A stretch of DNA of 64,000 bases from Rubrivivax sp. (GTDB lineage: Bacteria; Pseudomonadota; Gammaproteobacteria; Burkholderiales; Burkholderiaceae): contig JAEUOZ010000054.1 in NCBI GenBank assembly GCA_016790225.1, forward strand, positions 62,001 to 126,000. Direction: 5' to 3'. Of the stretch, positions 1 through 9,374 are shown piece by piece. The translations under genes and the position numbers were made by a program. The number at the start of each line of letters is the position of its first letter. Positions within the stretch are counted from its first letter, which is position 1. The notes under the pieces are model-generated. The model was not told the DNA's origin, did not search any database, and was given only the letters and a program-made list of their open reading frames with translations.

Positions 1-777
1 CAGGCTCTGGCCCGGAAAGGCCTTGCGTCCGGCCAGCAACTCGTAGAGCACGACGCCCAGCGAATAGACATCGGAGCGTTCATCGGCCGCGCTACCCGCC
101 AGCTGTTCCGGCGCCAGGTAGTGCGGCGAGCCCAGCATCAGGCCGCCCAGATCGGGTATCGAGGTGCTGCTGGCGGCGCGCGCGATGCCGAAATCCAGCA
201 CCTTCGGGCGGCCGCTGCGCGTGAGAAAGACATTGCCCGGCTTGATGTCACCGTGAATGACACCGCGGGCGTGTGCATGGGCCAGGGCATCGGCCACGCG
301 GCGTGCGATGTGCAGCGCCTCAGCCGTGCTGGGGCGCCAGCCTTCGGCCAGTGCCTGGCGCAGGTCTCGCCCCTTGAGCAGTTCCATGCTCAGGTAGACG
401 CCATGGGCCGACAGGCCGGCGTCGTAGACCGTGGCGATATGGCGGTGATTCAGGCTGCTGAGCTGGCGGGCTTCAGCCAGCAGCGCGCGGTCCAGCGCGA
501 TGCGCGAGGCCATGTTGAGGCCGAATTGAAGCGTCTTGATGGCCACGCCGCGGGACAGCAGCGGATCCCAGGCTTCGAAGACGCTGCCCAGCCCGCCATC
601 GCCGATCGGCGACTTGATCTGGTAGCGGCCGACATGGCTCACCAGCGCGCGATCGCGCAGGACATCGGAGTTGGCGGCGTCCTGCGGCGCGGGAGCGGCG
701 GCCGAGGGCAGGCGGGCGGTATCGCTGCCGGCAGCTTCAGCCGGTGCGCTTCTTGATCGGGGCGTGTTGCTTTCCAC
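1..777 (-). CDS. Serine/threonine protein kinase, N-terminal part (cut by window edge)
   Basis: The minus strand reads continuously to base 1 as a Hanks-type protein kinase catalytic domain. Visible motifs in order are a glycine-rich loop (GDGGLGSVFEA), the AIK lysine, the catalytic loop HGDIKPGNVF, DFGIAR (the DFG metal site), SPHYLAPEQ (activation segment end) and SDVYSLGVVLYELL. The catalytic loop has HGD instead of the commoner HRD, which is frequent in bacterial kinases. About 60 low-complexity Ala/Pro residues precede the kinase domain. No good ATG is seen; a GTG at 777 is my best start and has no convincing ribosome binding site. The C-terminal part (membrane or sensor region) lies outside the window, so its signal is unknown. 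Confidence 0.85.
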   Translation of the reverse strand, partial: MESNTPRSRSAPAEAAGSDTARLPSAAAPAPQDAANSDVLRDRALVSHVGRYQIKSPIGDGGLGSVFEAWDPLLSRGVAIKTLQFGLNMASRIALDRALLAEARQLSSLNHRHIATVYDAGLSAHGVYLSMELLKGRDLRQALAEGWRPSTAEALHIARRVADALAHAHARGVIHGDIKPGNVFLTRSGRPKVLDFGIARAASSTSIPDLGGLMLGSPHYLAPEQLAGSAADERSDVYSLGVVLYELLAGRKAFPGQSL

Positions 778-908
778 AGGGAGGCAGCTTACGGTGCCGC
801 CCTGCGCGGATAGACGCTGAAATGGGGGAGGCTGGCCCCTGCAGACATGGCCTGTTACGCAATGCCCCTTGAACGCGTTGCGCGCAGGTTGAAGTGCCTG
901 CGTGCCCC

Positions 909-2099
909 TCAGCGCGACATCACGCCACGCAGCCGCGTGAAGGCTTCCTGCAGCTGCGGCATGGCGCTGGCGAAGGACAGGCGCAGGTGCGATGCCGCGG
1001 TCGCGGGGCCGAAATCCCGGCCGGGTGTCAAGGCCACCTGGGCCTGCTCCAGCCAGCGATGGCACAGGGCCCAGCTGTCGATGTCGTGCTGCCGGCAATC
1101 GGCCCAGGCATAGAAAGCGCCGTCAGGTTCCACCGGCACGGGCAGCTGCAGCTCGGCGAGCGATCGCAGGACAAAGGCCCTGCGCCGCTCGAATTCGCCG
1201 CGACGCTGCTCGCACAGGGCCAGGGATTCCGGCTCGAAGCAGGCCAGCGCCGCATGCTGAGCCAGGCTGCTGGCGCAGATGTAGAGGTTCTGGGCCAGAC
1301 GCTCGACAGGCTCCACCAGCTCCGGCGGCAGCACCAGCCAGCCCAGGCGCCAGCCGGTCATCGCGAAGTATTTGGAGAAGCTGTTGATGGAGATGACATC
1401 CTCGCCCAGCGCCAGCGCGCTGTGGCCGAAGCGGCTGTCGTAGCTCAGACCCAGGTAGATCTCGTCGACCAGGGTCACGCCGCCCCGCGCGCGCACGGCC
1501 TCGACGATGGCACGCATCTCCAACGGATGAATCGAGGTGCCGGTGGGATTGGACGGTGAGGCAAGCAGCACGCCGCGTGTGGCGGGGTTCCAGGCCTGCT
1601 GCAGCGACACGGCGTCGAGCTGGTAGCGCTGGGCCGGCCCGGCCGGCAGCAGCCGCGGTGTAGCCCCCACCGCGGCCACGAAGTGCCGGTTGCAGGGGTA
1701 GCTGGGATCGGGCATCAGCACCTCGTCGCCCGCTTCGAAAAGCGCCGTGCACACCAGCTGCAGCGCCGCCGATGCGCCTGCCGTGACGAGGATGCGTTGC
1801 GGATCGATTTCCAGCCCCCAGCGCTGCGCATACCAGGCGCTGATGCGAGCTCGCAGCGCCGGCAAGCCGGCCGCGTGCGTGTAGCCGGTGCGACCGCGCT
1901 CCAGACAGGCCTGCGCGGCAGCCACCACCGCGGGCACGGCCGTGAAATCGGGTTCGCCGATGTTCAGGTAGATCATCGGCCAGCCGCCCTGCGCCGGATC
2001 GCAGACGGGGCTCAGCGCCAGCTGGTGCGCCGCCTTGGCCATCTCCAGCACGTAGAAGGGTTCGATGGAACTCAGCCGGCCCGCAAGGCGAATGGCCAT
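909..2099 (-). CDS. Class I/II pyridoxal-phosphate aminotransferase
   Basis: This 396-residue fold-type I PLP aminotransferase has the family landmarks YLNIGEPDF near the N-terminus, the Asn/Asp/Tyr PLP-binding region (SPSNPTGT, LVDEIYLGLSY) and the Schiff-base lysine in SINSFSKYFAMTGWRLGW. I place the start at the ATG at 2099, giving MAIRLAGRLSSIEPF, the expected N-terminus; a longer reading would run into nusB. It is the last gene of the rib-nusB run, 10 bases after the nusB stop, so it is probably co-transcribed. The amino donor and acceptor cannot be read from sequence; AlaT-like or valine-pyruvate-type activities are possible. Confidence 0.9.
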   Translation of the reverse strand: MAIRLAGRLSSIEPFYVLEMAKAAHQLALSPVCDPAQGGWPMIYLNIGEPDFTAVPAVVAAAQACLERGRTGYTHAAGLPALRARISAWYAQRWGLEIDPQRILVTAGASAALQLVCTALFEAGDEVLMPDPSYPCNRHFVAAVGATPRLLPAGPAQRYQLDAVSLQQAWNPATRGVLLASPSNPTGTSIHPLEMRAIVEAVRARGGVTLVDEIYLGLSYDSRFGHSALALGEDVISINSFSKYFAMTGWRLGWLVLPPELVEPVERLAQNLYICASSLAQHAALACFEPESLALCEQRRGEFERRRAFVLRSLAELQLPVPVEPDGAFYAWADCRQHDIDSWALCHRWLEQAQVALTPGRDFGPATAASHLRLSFASAMPQLQEAFTRLRGVMSR

Positions 2100-2109
2100 C
2101 GGCGGGCCT

Positions 2110-2604
2110 TCAGGCGCGGCGTTCGCGTTCGGCGCGCGCGGCGGCCACTTCCACAGGCCGCAAGTCGGCGGCCGTGCGATCGAGCACGCCGTTGACATAC
2201 TTGTGGCCGTCGGTGCCGCCGAAGGACTTGGTCAGCTCCACTGCCTCGTTGATGACCACGCGGTAGGGGATGTCGATGCAGTGCGCCAGCTCCCAGGCGC
2301 CGATCAGCAGCGCGGCGTGCTCCACGGGCGACAGCGCGCTGCTCTTGCGATCCAGGTGCTTCTGCAGCGCCGCATCCAGCTCGGCCGCCTGGCCGATGCA
2401 GCCGTGCAGCAGCGCATCGAAGTGGGCGCTGTCGGCCTGGGAGAAGGATTCTTCCTCGCGAAGATGGGCGTCGATCTGGCCGGCGTCGGCGGCCGAGATC
2501 AGCCACTCGTAAAGGCCTTGCAGGGCCAGCTCGCGCGAGCGGCGACGCGCCGAATGGGCAGCGGGCTTGCGTGCCGGCCGCTTGCGTGCGGGCGCATCGG
2601 TCAC
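2110..2604 (-). CDS. nusB: Transcription antitermination factor NusB
   Basis: The 164-residue protein has the all-helical NusB fold signature: [15 protein letters not shown] at the N-terminus and [26 protein letters not shown] near the C-terminus. NusB binds boxA RNA with NusE (S10) during rRNA antitermination. A basic Lys/Arg/Pro/Ala leader of about 20 residues precedes the domain. The start is a GTG at 2604 that overlaps the ribH stop (GTGA), which indicates translational coupling. Linkage of ribH and nusB is widespread in proteobacteria. Confidence 0.95.
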   Translation of the reverse strand: MTDAPARKRPARKPAAHSARRRSRELALQGLYEWLISAADAGQIDAHLREEESFSQADSAHFDALLHGCIGQAAELDAALQKHLDRKSSALSPVEHAALLIGAWELAHCIDIPYRVVINEAVELTKSFGGTDGHKYVNGVLDRTAADLRPVEVAAARAERERRA

Positions 2605-3065
2605 GAGAGGTCTTCCACGAGGTTGGCGAGCTCCACCGCCACGCGCGCGGCATCGCGGCCCTTTTCCTGGACGCGGGCCAAGGCCTGGGCTTCGGTCTCC
2701 ACGGTCAGGATGGCGTTGGCGATGGGGATCGAGTGATCCAGGCTCACGCGCATCACGCCGGCGCCGCTCTGGTCGGCCACCAGCTCGAAGTGGTAGGTCT
2801 CGCCGCGGATCACGCAGCCGATCGCGATGAGGGCATCGTGATCGCCGCTCTCGGCCATCAGCTTGAGGGCCAGCGGGACCTCCAGCGCGCCGGGTACGGT
2901 GACGTGGCGGATGTCCCGGGCGCGCACGCCCAGCGCCGTCAGCTCGGCCACGCAGGCGGCTGCGAGTGCGGCCGTGAGGCCATCGTTGAACCGCGCGCGA
3001 ACGATGCCGATGTTGAGGCCTTCGCCCATCAGTTCGGCGCTCTCGCCCTTGTCCGACTTCTGCAT
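2601..3065 (-). CDS. ribH: 6,7-dimethyl-8-ribityllumazine synthase
   Basis: RibH condenses 5-amino-6-ribitylaminouracil with 3,4-dihydroxy-2-butanone 4-phosphate in the penultimate step of riboflavin synthesis. The 154-residue length is normal. Visible motifs include [36 protein letters not shown] and the catalytic-histidine region. A strong Shine-Dalgarno (GAGGAGG) precedes the ATG at 3065. It lies 27 bases downstream of ribBA and overlaps nusB by 4 bases. Confidence 0.97.
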   Translation of the reverse strand: MQKSDKGESAELMGEGLNIGIVRARFNDGLTAALAAACVAELTALGVRARDIRHVTVPGALEVPLALKLMAESGDHDALIAIGCVIRGETYHFELVADQSGAGVMRVSLDHSIPIANAILTVETEAQALARVQEKGRDAARVAVELANLVEDLS

Positions 3066-3092
3066 CTTGTCCTCCTCTGACGTGCCGGCCGC

Positions 3093-4193
3093 TCAGGCAG
3101 AGCCGGGCGGCACGAAGCCGGTGACCTCGAGCCCATAGCCCGCCATGCTGGGCATCTTGCGCGGTGTTCCCATCAGCTTCATGCGGGCCACGCCTTGTTC
3201 GCGCAGGATCTGCGCGCCCACGCCGTAGGTGCGCAGATCCCAGGGCGCGCGGGCCATCTCCGGCCTTCGCAGCGCCGGCAGCAGCTGGGGCAGCAGCAGC
3301 TCGGCAGCCGGGCCGGCATTGAGCAGCACGGCCACCCCCGCGGGGGCCTGGCTGAGTGCCGACAGCGCCTGGGGCAGCGGCCAGGAATGCCCGCTGCCGG
3401 CCGTATCCAGCAGATCCACTGCGGTGAAAGGTTCGTGAACACGAACCAGCACTTCGTCGCCCGGGCGCCAGCTGCCGCTGCGCAAGGCCAGGTGAACCTG
3501 GCCGCCTCTGTCGCGGTAGGCCGAGCAGGCGAAGCGGCCGAAGGGCGTCTCCAGCTCGCGCCGGCCGACACATTCGATGAGCGTCTCGTTGTGGCTGCGA
3601 AAGCTGATGAGATCGGCGATGGAGCCGATCTTCATGCCGTGCTCGCGGGCGAAGAGCTCCAGATCCGGCAGCCGTGCCATGGTGCCGTCGTCCTTCATGA
3701 CCTCGCAGATCACGGACGCTGGCGAGAGCCCGGCCATGCGCGCCAGATCGCAGCCCGCCTCGGTGTGGCCGGCGCGCATCAGCACACCGCCGTCTTCGGC
3801 CTGCAAGGGGAAGATGTGGCCCGGCTGCACCAGATCGCTGGCCTTGGCCTGGCGCGCCACGGCGGCCTGCACGGTACGCGCCCGATCGGCGGCGGAGATG
3901 CCGGTGGTCACGCCTTCGGCGGCCTCGATCGAGACCGTGAAGGCCGTGCCGTGCTTGGTGCCGTTGCGCGTGGCCATCGGCGGCAGCTGCAGGCGTTCGC
4001 AGCGCTCGCGCGTGAGCGTCAGGCAGATCAGGCCGCGGCCGAAGCGCGCCATGAAGTTGATCGCCTCCGGGGTGACATGATCCGCAGCGAGGACGAGGTC
4101 GCCCTCGTTCTCGCGGTCTTCTTCATCGACCAGAACGATCATGCGGCCGGCGGCCAGCTCGGTGACGAGCTCCGGAATGGGTGACAAAGGCAT
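3093..4193 (-). CDS. ribBA: 3,4-dihydroxy-2-butanone 4-phosphate synthase with degenerate GTP cyclohydrolase II domain
   Basis: Residues 1 to about 205 form a complete RibB domain: the acidic metal loop [10 protein letters not shown], plus [12 protein letters not shown] and [10 protein letters not shown]. It converts ribulose 5-phosphate to dihydroxybutanone phosphate for RibH. The remaining 160 residues align in position with RibA (GTP cyclohydrolase II). They lack the zinc-binding cysteine cluster (Ser-x-Cys-Leu-Thr-Gly-Asp ... Cys-Asp-Cys) of active RibA: where it should be, the chain reads [18 protein letters not shown] infer that the C-terminal half is not an active cyclohydrolase and that a separate ribA exists elsewhere. 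Such RibB-RibA-like fusions are common in betaproteobacteria. Confidence 0.93.
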   Translation of the reverse strand: MPLSPIPELVTELAAGRMIVLVDEEDRENEGDLVLAADHVTPEAINFMARFGRGLICLTLTRERCERLQLPPMATRNGTKHGTAFTVSIEAAEGVTTGISAADRARTVQAAVARQAKASDLVQPGHIFPLQAEDGGVLMRAGHTEAGCDLARMAGLSPASVICEVMKDDGTMARLPDLELFAREHGMKIGSIADLISFRSHNETLIECVGRRELETPFGRFACSAYRDRGGQVHLALRSGSWRPGDEVLVRVHEPFTAVDLLDTAGSGHSWPLPQALSALSQAPAGVAVLLNAGPAAELLLPQLLPALRRPEMARAPWDLRTYGVGAQILREQGVARMKLMGTPRKMPSMAGYGLEVTGFVPPGSA

Positions 4194-4245
4194 GGCCGGG
4201 ATTGTAGGAGGCGGGTCCCGCAGCTGCCCTGCGCGTACGCGACAG

Positions 4246-5370
4246 TCAGCGAGGCGAGTCAGGTCTTGCGGCCTGCGGGCGCAGCAGGAGGCGCAGATCC
4301 TCGCCGACGGCGCGGAACCCGGTGATGCGCCAGCGCTGTGCCTGATCGAGCCGCGCCAGCGTGCCCAGCGCCGCCATCTCGCGCCCGTCGCCCAGCAGCA
4401 CGGGCGCCAGGTAGACCAGCAGCTCGTCCACCAGGCCGGCCTTCAGCAGCGAGGCGTTCAGCTTGTGCCCGGCTTCGACATGCAGTTCATTGATCTGGCG
4501 CCGCGCGAGATCGTCCAGCATCGCCGCGAGATCCACCTTGCCGCGCGCATCGGGCAGCGGCACGGTGCACGCGCCGGCTTGCTCCAGCGCCCGTTCGCGG
4601 GCCGGCTCGGCGCCGGCCGTGAATACCAGCACCTCGCCGGGGGGCGCCAGCAGCCTTGCGTTCAGCGGGGTCATGGCGTGCGAATCCACCACCACGCGCA
4701 GCGGCTGCCGCGCAGTGGTCACCAGGCGCACGTCCAGCCGGGGATCGTCTTCGAGCACGGTGCCGATGCCGCTGAGCACCGCGCCGGCGCGGCGTCGCCA
4801 GGCATGGCCATCGGTGCGCGCGGCTTCGCTGGTGATCCACTGGCTGCTGCCGTCGGGCAGCGCGGTGCGGCCGTCCAGCGATGCGGCGATCTTCATGCGC
4901 ACCCAGGGCCGGCCGCGCTCGCAGCGCGCAAAGAAGCCGATGTTGAGTTCGCGGCAGGCCAGCGCGAGGCTCTCATCGGCCATGTCCACCGCGAGCCCGG
5001 CCGCCCGCAGCTGCTGCAGCCCGCGGCCATCGACCTGATGAAAGGGATCGGCCACGCCCACGACCACCCTGGCGATGCCCGCATCGATCAGGGCCTGGCT
5101 GCAGGGCGGCGTGCGGCCGTGGTGGGCGCAGGGCTCCAGCGTCACCCAGGCCGTGGCGCCGCGCACATCGGCACCCTGGGCCTGCGCCTGCTGCAGCGCG
5201 TGCGCCTCGGCGTGGGCCTGGCCGGCCGCCTGCGTGTGCCCCTGAGCCAGCACTCGGCCATCTTCATGGCCGATGACGCAGCCCACGCGCGGATTGGGAT
5301 CGCTCAGGCCGATGGCCTGCTCGGCCAGGGCCAGGGCTTGAAGCAGTCGGTCACGGTCCAGCGCGCGCAT
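4246..5370 (-). CDS. ribD: Bifunctional riboflavin deaminase/reductase RibD
   Basis: The 374-residue protein has an N-terminal cytidine-deaminase-like domain with the zinc motif HAEAHAL followed by PCAHHGRTPPC (about residues 45-90), and a C-terminal reductase domain (KIAASLDGRTAL, SEAARTDGHAWR, HVEAGHKLNASLL). It deaminates and then reduces the pyrimidine product of GTP cyclohydrolase II. I chose the ATG at 5370 (MRALDRDRLLQAL); upstream in-frame sequence overlaps the pilin gene and does not resemble RibD. ribBA follows after 52 bases. No riboflavin synthase gene is present between them. Confidence 0.95.
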   Translation of the reverse strand: MRALDRDRLLQALALAEQAIGLSDPNPRVGCVIGHEDGRVLAQGHTQAAGQAHAEAHALQQAQAQGADVRGATAWVTLEPCAHHGRTPPCSQALIDAGIARVVVGVADPFHQVDGRGLQQLRAAGLAVDMADESLALACRELNIGFFARCERGRPWVRMKIAASLDGRTALPDGSSQWITSEAARTDGHAWRRRAGAVLSGIGTVLEDDPRLDVRLVTTARQPLRVVVDSHAMTPLNARLLAPPGEVLVFTAGAEPARERALEQAGACTVPLPDARGKVDLAAMLDDLARRQINELHVEAGHKLNASLLKAGLVDELLVYLAPVLLGDGREMAALGTLARLDQAQRWRITGFRAVGEDLRLLLRPQAARPDSPR

Positions 5371-5414
5371 GGCGCCATTGTGCGGTGCGCGGGGGTTGCC
5401 GGCCGCCGCGGCCC

Positions 5415-6722
5415 TCAGGGCAGCGGCTTGTGGACCAGGGTGTTGCTGTTGACGAAATCGCCTGCTGCCGGGTTGGCTGGCACATCCGTGGGGCAGGTGT
5501 TGGCGATCAGGATGACCAGGAAGTTCTGGTTCACCAGGGGCGGCATGGGCAGCGGCTGCAGGTTGCGCGGCGGATCGGCAAACTCCGTGCGGTAGACCCA
5601 GGGATGCTGGGCGTTGCTGACGCGCTGCTCGTCCGTGGCGGCCGGTGTATAACGGCACAGTTGATGATCCAGCGTCGCGCCCTCGGGCAGGATCTTCGCC
5701 GGAATGGCCCACGCGCTGGCCGGCGCATCGCTGAAGGCCTGGGGCAGCACGGTGGCGTAGCCTTCCCAGGTGCGCGTGGCGTTGGCAGGTATGGCGCAGT
5801 AGTAGCGCACGGCGGTGCGGGCGGCCGCCTCGGCGCTGGTGGCAGGCGCGTCGTCGAAGCAGGTCGGCGTGCGGCTGTCGGTGATCAGCAGCTGGATGTC
5901 GAGGTTGCGCGCCAGCCCGGTGGGGTTTTCCGCGTCGGCGGCCGTGGGCTGCGCCGCGGAGGTGGCAAAGCGCACAAAACCCGACAGCAGATGCGCCAGC
6001 GCGTTGTCCTTGCAGCTGGCGATGTCCACTGCGCTGAGCAAGGCCGTGCTGGTGCTGGCCGCCACGGTGCAGATGCCCTGGATCATGCCGGTCGTGTTGT
6101 TGAACACCCAGGCCGTGGTTCCGCCGCCTTCGGCCGGCGGCTTGAAGGCGCTGAGCCCGCCGCCCATGTCCTTGGCCTGGATCGGGATGCCGGGGTGCCG
6201 GCCCAGCGGCCGGGATCCCGGCCCGCCGGGTGCCGGGGTGCTGAGGACCGAGGCGGTGAGGGCCGGTTCGATGCGCGCCACATGGCTGTCCAGCGTGACG
6301 CTCTGCGGAGTGTTGTTGCGATCGACCCAGCTCACGGTGACGCGGATCGCCTTGTGCGCCTGGTCGGCGGATTCCGTCACCGTGCGCTGCAGCGTGAACT
6401 CGGTGTTGGTGGTGTAGCCGGCCACGGCGGCGCCGGCAGTCGACGCGATGTCCGCATACGTGGTGACCAGACCATCGGGATCGTTGTCGACCTGCGCGAA
6501 GGCGCGCCAGCGCTCCATCGCTTCCTGGGCGATGCGCACCCCTTCAGAGCGCTGCTTGGCCACATCGGAGTTCAAGCGCAGGCTGGCCTGCACGCCGACC
6601 ACGGCCAGCATGCCGAAGGACATCACCGTCAGCGCGACCAGCGCCTCGATCAGCGAGACGCCGTGCAACGCGCGGCGTGCGTGCCGCGCGTGGCGACGGG
6701 CTGGCAGCTGCCGTCCGGGCAT
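5415..6722 (-). CDS. PilV-like minor pilin, unusually large
   Basis: A type III signal peptide is visible: a basic leader with several Arg/His, then a Gly before VSLIEALVALTVMSFG, with Glu at position +5 of the mature pilin helix. Such prepilins are cleaved by PilD and assembled into the inner-membrane priming complex of type IV pili. At 435 residues it is much longer than a typical PilV (about 150-190). The extra C-terminal region of about 300 residues is Ala/Thr-rich, contains several cysteines and matches no domain I recognise. Its ATG overlaps the stop of the upstream gene (ATGA), so the two are coupled. The operon reads fimT - pilE - fimT - pilW - pilX - pilV. Confidence 0.8.
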   Translation of the reverse strand: MPGRQLPARRHARHARRALHGVSLIEALVALTVMSFGMLAVVGVQASLRLNSDVAKQRSEGVRIAQEAMERWRAFAQVDNDPDGLVTTYADIASTAGAAVAGYTTNTEFTLQRTVTESADQAHKAIRVTVSWVDRNNTPQSVTLDSHVARIEPALTASVLSTPAPGGPGSRPLGRHPGIPIQAKDMGGGLSAFKPPAEGGGTTAWVFNNTTGMIQGICTVAASTSTALLSAVDIASCKDNALAHLLSGFVRFATSAAQPTAADAENPTGLARNLDIQLLITDSRTPTCFDDAPATSAEAAARTAVRYYCAIPANATRTWEGYATVLPQAFSDAPASAWAIPAKILPEGATLDHQLCRYTPAATDEQRVSNAQHPWVYRTEFADPPRNLQPLPMPPLVNQNFLVILIANTCPTDVPANPAAGDFVNSNTLVHKPLP

Positions 6723-8068
6723 CAGAAGTCCCTCCAGCCGCCCGGCACGCGCACCACGGGGCCCTGGGTGACGCGGATGCGGTTGATCACCGCGGCGTCA
6801 TAGCGCACGTCCGGGCCCGAGCTGCCGTCGATGGAGCCTTCGCTGAGCAGCGCGCCTTGCAGGCTGCCGCGCCCGGCGCTGGGCCAGGTAGCGGCCTGGG
6901 CATAGACCAGCCCGGTGATGCTGGCTCCAGCGGAGCTCATCTCCAGCCCGCCGCCCAGCACCAGCAAGGCCGGCATCGCGGGGCTGCCGATGGCCACCGG
7001 CGCATCGAGCGTGAGCGTATCGGTGACCCAGATCGGGCGGCCCGGCTGCCGCGCGACCAGATCACGCAGGCGCTCGCCGCAGCCGCCGCCACAGGTGAAG
7101 CTCAGCGTGGTGGGCTTGCGCTGGAAGGCCGCGCGGGAGACACCGAAGAAGCTGACGAACATGCGATCGGCCGTGAGCCCGGCCAGCGTGGCATCGTTGG
7201 AGACGATCGATTGCCCGCCCGGCGTACCGGGGGCGGTGTCCAGCACGGCAGCGTCTGCGCTCACGGAGCCGCCGGCCTGGATCGTGATGCCGTTGGTGCC
7301 CGCGTCGTCATTGCCGACGCGCTGCGCGCCGGTGATGCGGTAGCTGCCGCGCACGGTGATGGCGGCATTGGGCAGCATCGCCAGGGCCGGCGCGAGCGCC
7401 ACCGTGACGTTGACACGCGCTGCCGCCTCGGCGCCTTCGCCACGCCCCAGTCGCAGGCAGTTGTCGTCATTGGCCGTGCAGCCGGTGGAGCGGATGCGGA
7501 AGATGCCGGGCGTGGTGGTGCCTTCGAACTGGATCCGGAAGACCGGCTTGACGCCGACACCGCCGCCATCGTCGAGCACCGGCGCGCTGGCGGCCGGGCA
7601 ACTGCAGCTCCAGCCGCCGGCCTGCCGTACGCAGCTGGGATTGAGCGGCGCAGTCCCGGCGGGCGAAGCCCAGGTCACGGGTGCCACGGTGCCCAGGGTC
7701 GGATCGACGACGATGAAGCGCTCCCGGAAGCTGGCGGCGGCCGGGTTGGCCGTGCCGTTGCAGCTGGCATCCACGCGGCCACCATTGAGCTGCGACAAGG
7801 CCCATTCGACGCCCCCTTCGGCGACCTCGAAGGCCTGCGTCGAGCGGTACTGGTTGGCCGAGGTGCGCTGCTCGAAGACCAGGTTGCGGCTGGCGTAGGC
7901 CGCCACCATCGACACCAGGAAGAACAGCGCCATCACGACCAGCAACGTGGCCACGCCCCGCTGCCCTCCGGGGCCGCAAGCGCGCGCCGCCAGACGCTGC
8001 CGGGTCGTCGCCGAGCGCTCAACGGGCGGCGCGCCCGGGCGGGTGAGGGAGCGAAGCGCTGCGGTCAT
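6722..8068 (-). CDS. PilX-like type IV pilus assembly protein, large
   Basis: The N-terminus has a basic stretch then QRGVATLLVVMALFFLVSMVAAYASRN, matching the PilX N-terminal family, in which the hydrophobic helix lacks the usual Glu+5. At 448 residues it is more than twice the classical PilX length (about 170-200). The long distal region has paired cysteines (SCSC, CGGGC) suggesting disulfides in the periplasm. I take the ATG at 8068, just after the pilW stop; a GTG at 8083 in the same frame is the alternative. It probably forms part of the minor pilin complex encoded by neighbouring genes. Confidence 0.75.
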   Translation of the reverse strand: MTAALRSLTRPGAPPVERSATTRQRLAARACGPGGQRGVATLLVVMALFFLVSMVAAYASRNLVFEQRTSANQYRSTQAFEVAEGGVEWALSQLNGGRVDASCNGTANPAAASFRERFIVVDPTLGTVAPVTWASPAGTAPLNPSCVRQAGGWSCSCPAASAPVLDDGGGVGVKPVFRIQFEGTTTPGIFRIRSTGCTANDDNCLRLGRGEGAEAAARVNVTVALAPALAMLPNAAITVRGSYRITGAQRVGNDDAGTNGITIQAGGSVSADAAVLDTAPGTPGGQSIVSNDATLAGLTADRMFVSFFGVSRAAFQRKPTTLSFTCGGGCGERLRDLVARQPGRPIWVTDTLTLDAPVAIGSPAMPALLVLGGGLEMSSAGASITGLVYAQAATWPSAGRGSLQGALLSEGSIDGSSGPDVRYDAAVINRIRVTQGPVVRVPGGWRDF

Positions 8069-8070
8069 GA

Positions 8071-8790
8071 TCAATCGCGGCACTCGCCGATCACCACGTC
8101 GTTGCGCACGCGCACGGTGCTGCGGATCGAGCGCTGCACCCGCGCGTCATTGGCGGCCTCGCCGGTGATGTCCACCGTGTAGCTGCGCACCTGCTGCACC
8201 GGCGGGCAGGGTGTGGCGCCGGCGGAGCAGGCCAGTGGGCACTCCAGGGTCACGGGCTGTACCTGGGCGCGCACGTCGAAGCGCGTGATGCGCAGCACCG
8301 CGGGATCGGTCAGCGGCTGCCAGTTGCCGGCGCCCAGCTGCGTCTCTATCGTGCCGTTGCTCAGCCGGAAGCCGTGGCGCTCGTCGCTGTCGACGGCGTT
8401 GTTCTCGGTGCGGTCGCGATCGGCGTAGCTGAAGCTCACCAGGGAGCCGGTCTCGCCGGACAGCGCGGGCGCCATCGCCGTATACGGGTTGCTCAGCCGC
8501 GGCAGCAGCACGGCGGCGGCGGAGGTGCTGCGTGGGGCATCCTTCCAGAAGCCGGCGCGGCGCAGCTCGCGGGTCACCAGATCGGTGGCGGCGCGAAGGT
8601 CCTGCTGCACCTGGGTTTCCAGCAGCAGCCGCCGGTTGTCCGCCAGCTGACCGGCCACCATGAGGGTGGCGGCGGCCACGATGATCAGCCCGACGGTGAC
8701 GCCGACCAGCATCTCCACGATCGACAGGCCGCGCTGGCGCGCCGGCCTGGCCTGCGTCGAGCCGAAGTGCCGCGGAGTGCGGCTCAGCAT
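8071..8790 (-). CDS. PilW-like minor pilin
   Basis: The 239-residue protein begins with a basic leader and RQRGLSIVEMLVGVTVGLIIVAAAT, a prepilin cleavage site (G^L) with Glu at +5. The following helix (QVQQDLRAATDLVTRELRRAGFW) is the diagnostic PilW heptad region. Its start overlaps the upstream FimT stop by 7 bases. PilW joins PilV, PilX and PilE in a pilus-tip or priming complex. Confidence 0.85.
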   Translation of the reverse strand: MLSRTPRHFGSTQARPARQRGLSIVEMLVGVTVGLIIVAAATLMVAGQLADNRRLLLETQVQQDLRAATDLVTRELRRAGFWKDAPRSTSAAAVLLPRLSNPYTAMAPALSGETGSLVSFSYADRDRTENNAVDSDERHGFRLSNGTIETQLGAGNWQPLTDPAVLRITRFDVRAQVQPVTLECPLACSAGATPCPPVQQVRSYTVDITGEAANDARVQRSIRSTVRVRNDVVIGECRD

Positions 8791-9374
8791 CGCGGCACCT
8801 GCTTCATCGAGCCATCGGGCGAGCAGGACGACACGCGTCCGGCCGCGTTGACGTTCACGCGCAAGGCGCCCCGCACATCGCTGACCAGATCGACCCGCAG
8901 GTCACCGGGCCGGCTGGAGCCGTCGTCGGGCTCGAAGGTGGCCATCGCCGCGGCGGAACTCGCGGCCGTCAGCGAGATGCCCGTGGTCCTGGCGACCTGT
9001 ACCGTGCGCACCTCTCGGAATGCGCCGGTACAGGCGCTGCCCGGCGTGCGCAGGCAGCTGCAGCTGCCCGCGCCGGCGGAGATCGAGGTGCGCACCATGT
9101 AGCACGAAGCGTTGGCGTCGCCGTCGACCTCGAAGATCAGCGCCTGCCGCATGCGCACCGCTTCGCTGCGCGCCAGCTGCAGATCGGTGACGAGCGCCGC
9201 ATGCACGTTCTGCAGGCGCTGCACGGCCAGCAGCTCGCGGATCGAAGGCGCGCCCAGCGCCACCAGCACCACCACCAGTGCAATGGCCACCAGCATCTCG
9301 ATCAGCGTGAAGCCGCAGGACGCTCGCCGCTGCACCGGCCGTGCAGACGCGCGAAGCGGGCTGCCCAGCCTCAC
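8784..9374 (-). CDS. FimT/GspH-family pseudopilin
   Basis: This is a 196-residue prepilin. The cleavage motif CGFTLIEMLVAIALVVVLVALG is followed by LQLARSEAVRMRQAL, which is characteristic of the GspH/FimT domain. Several cysteines (CSCL, CTG) are seen in the mature domain. FimT proteins are minor pilins, and in some bacteria they bind DNA during uptake; which role applies here is not visible. The start overlaps the pilE stop (ATGA). Confidence 0.82.
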   Translation of the reverse strand: MRLGSPLRASARPVQRRASCGFTLIEMLVAIALVVVLVALGAPSIRELLAVQRLQNVHAALVTDLQLARSEAVRMRQALIFEVDGDANASCYMVRTSISAGAGSCSCLRTPGSACTGAFREVRTVQVARTTGISLTAASSAAAMATFEPDDGSSRPGDLRVDLVSDVRGALRVNVNAAGRVSSCSPDGSMKQVPRC

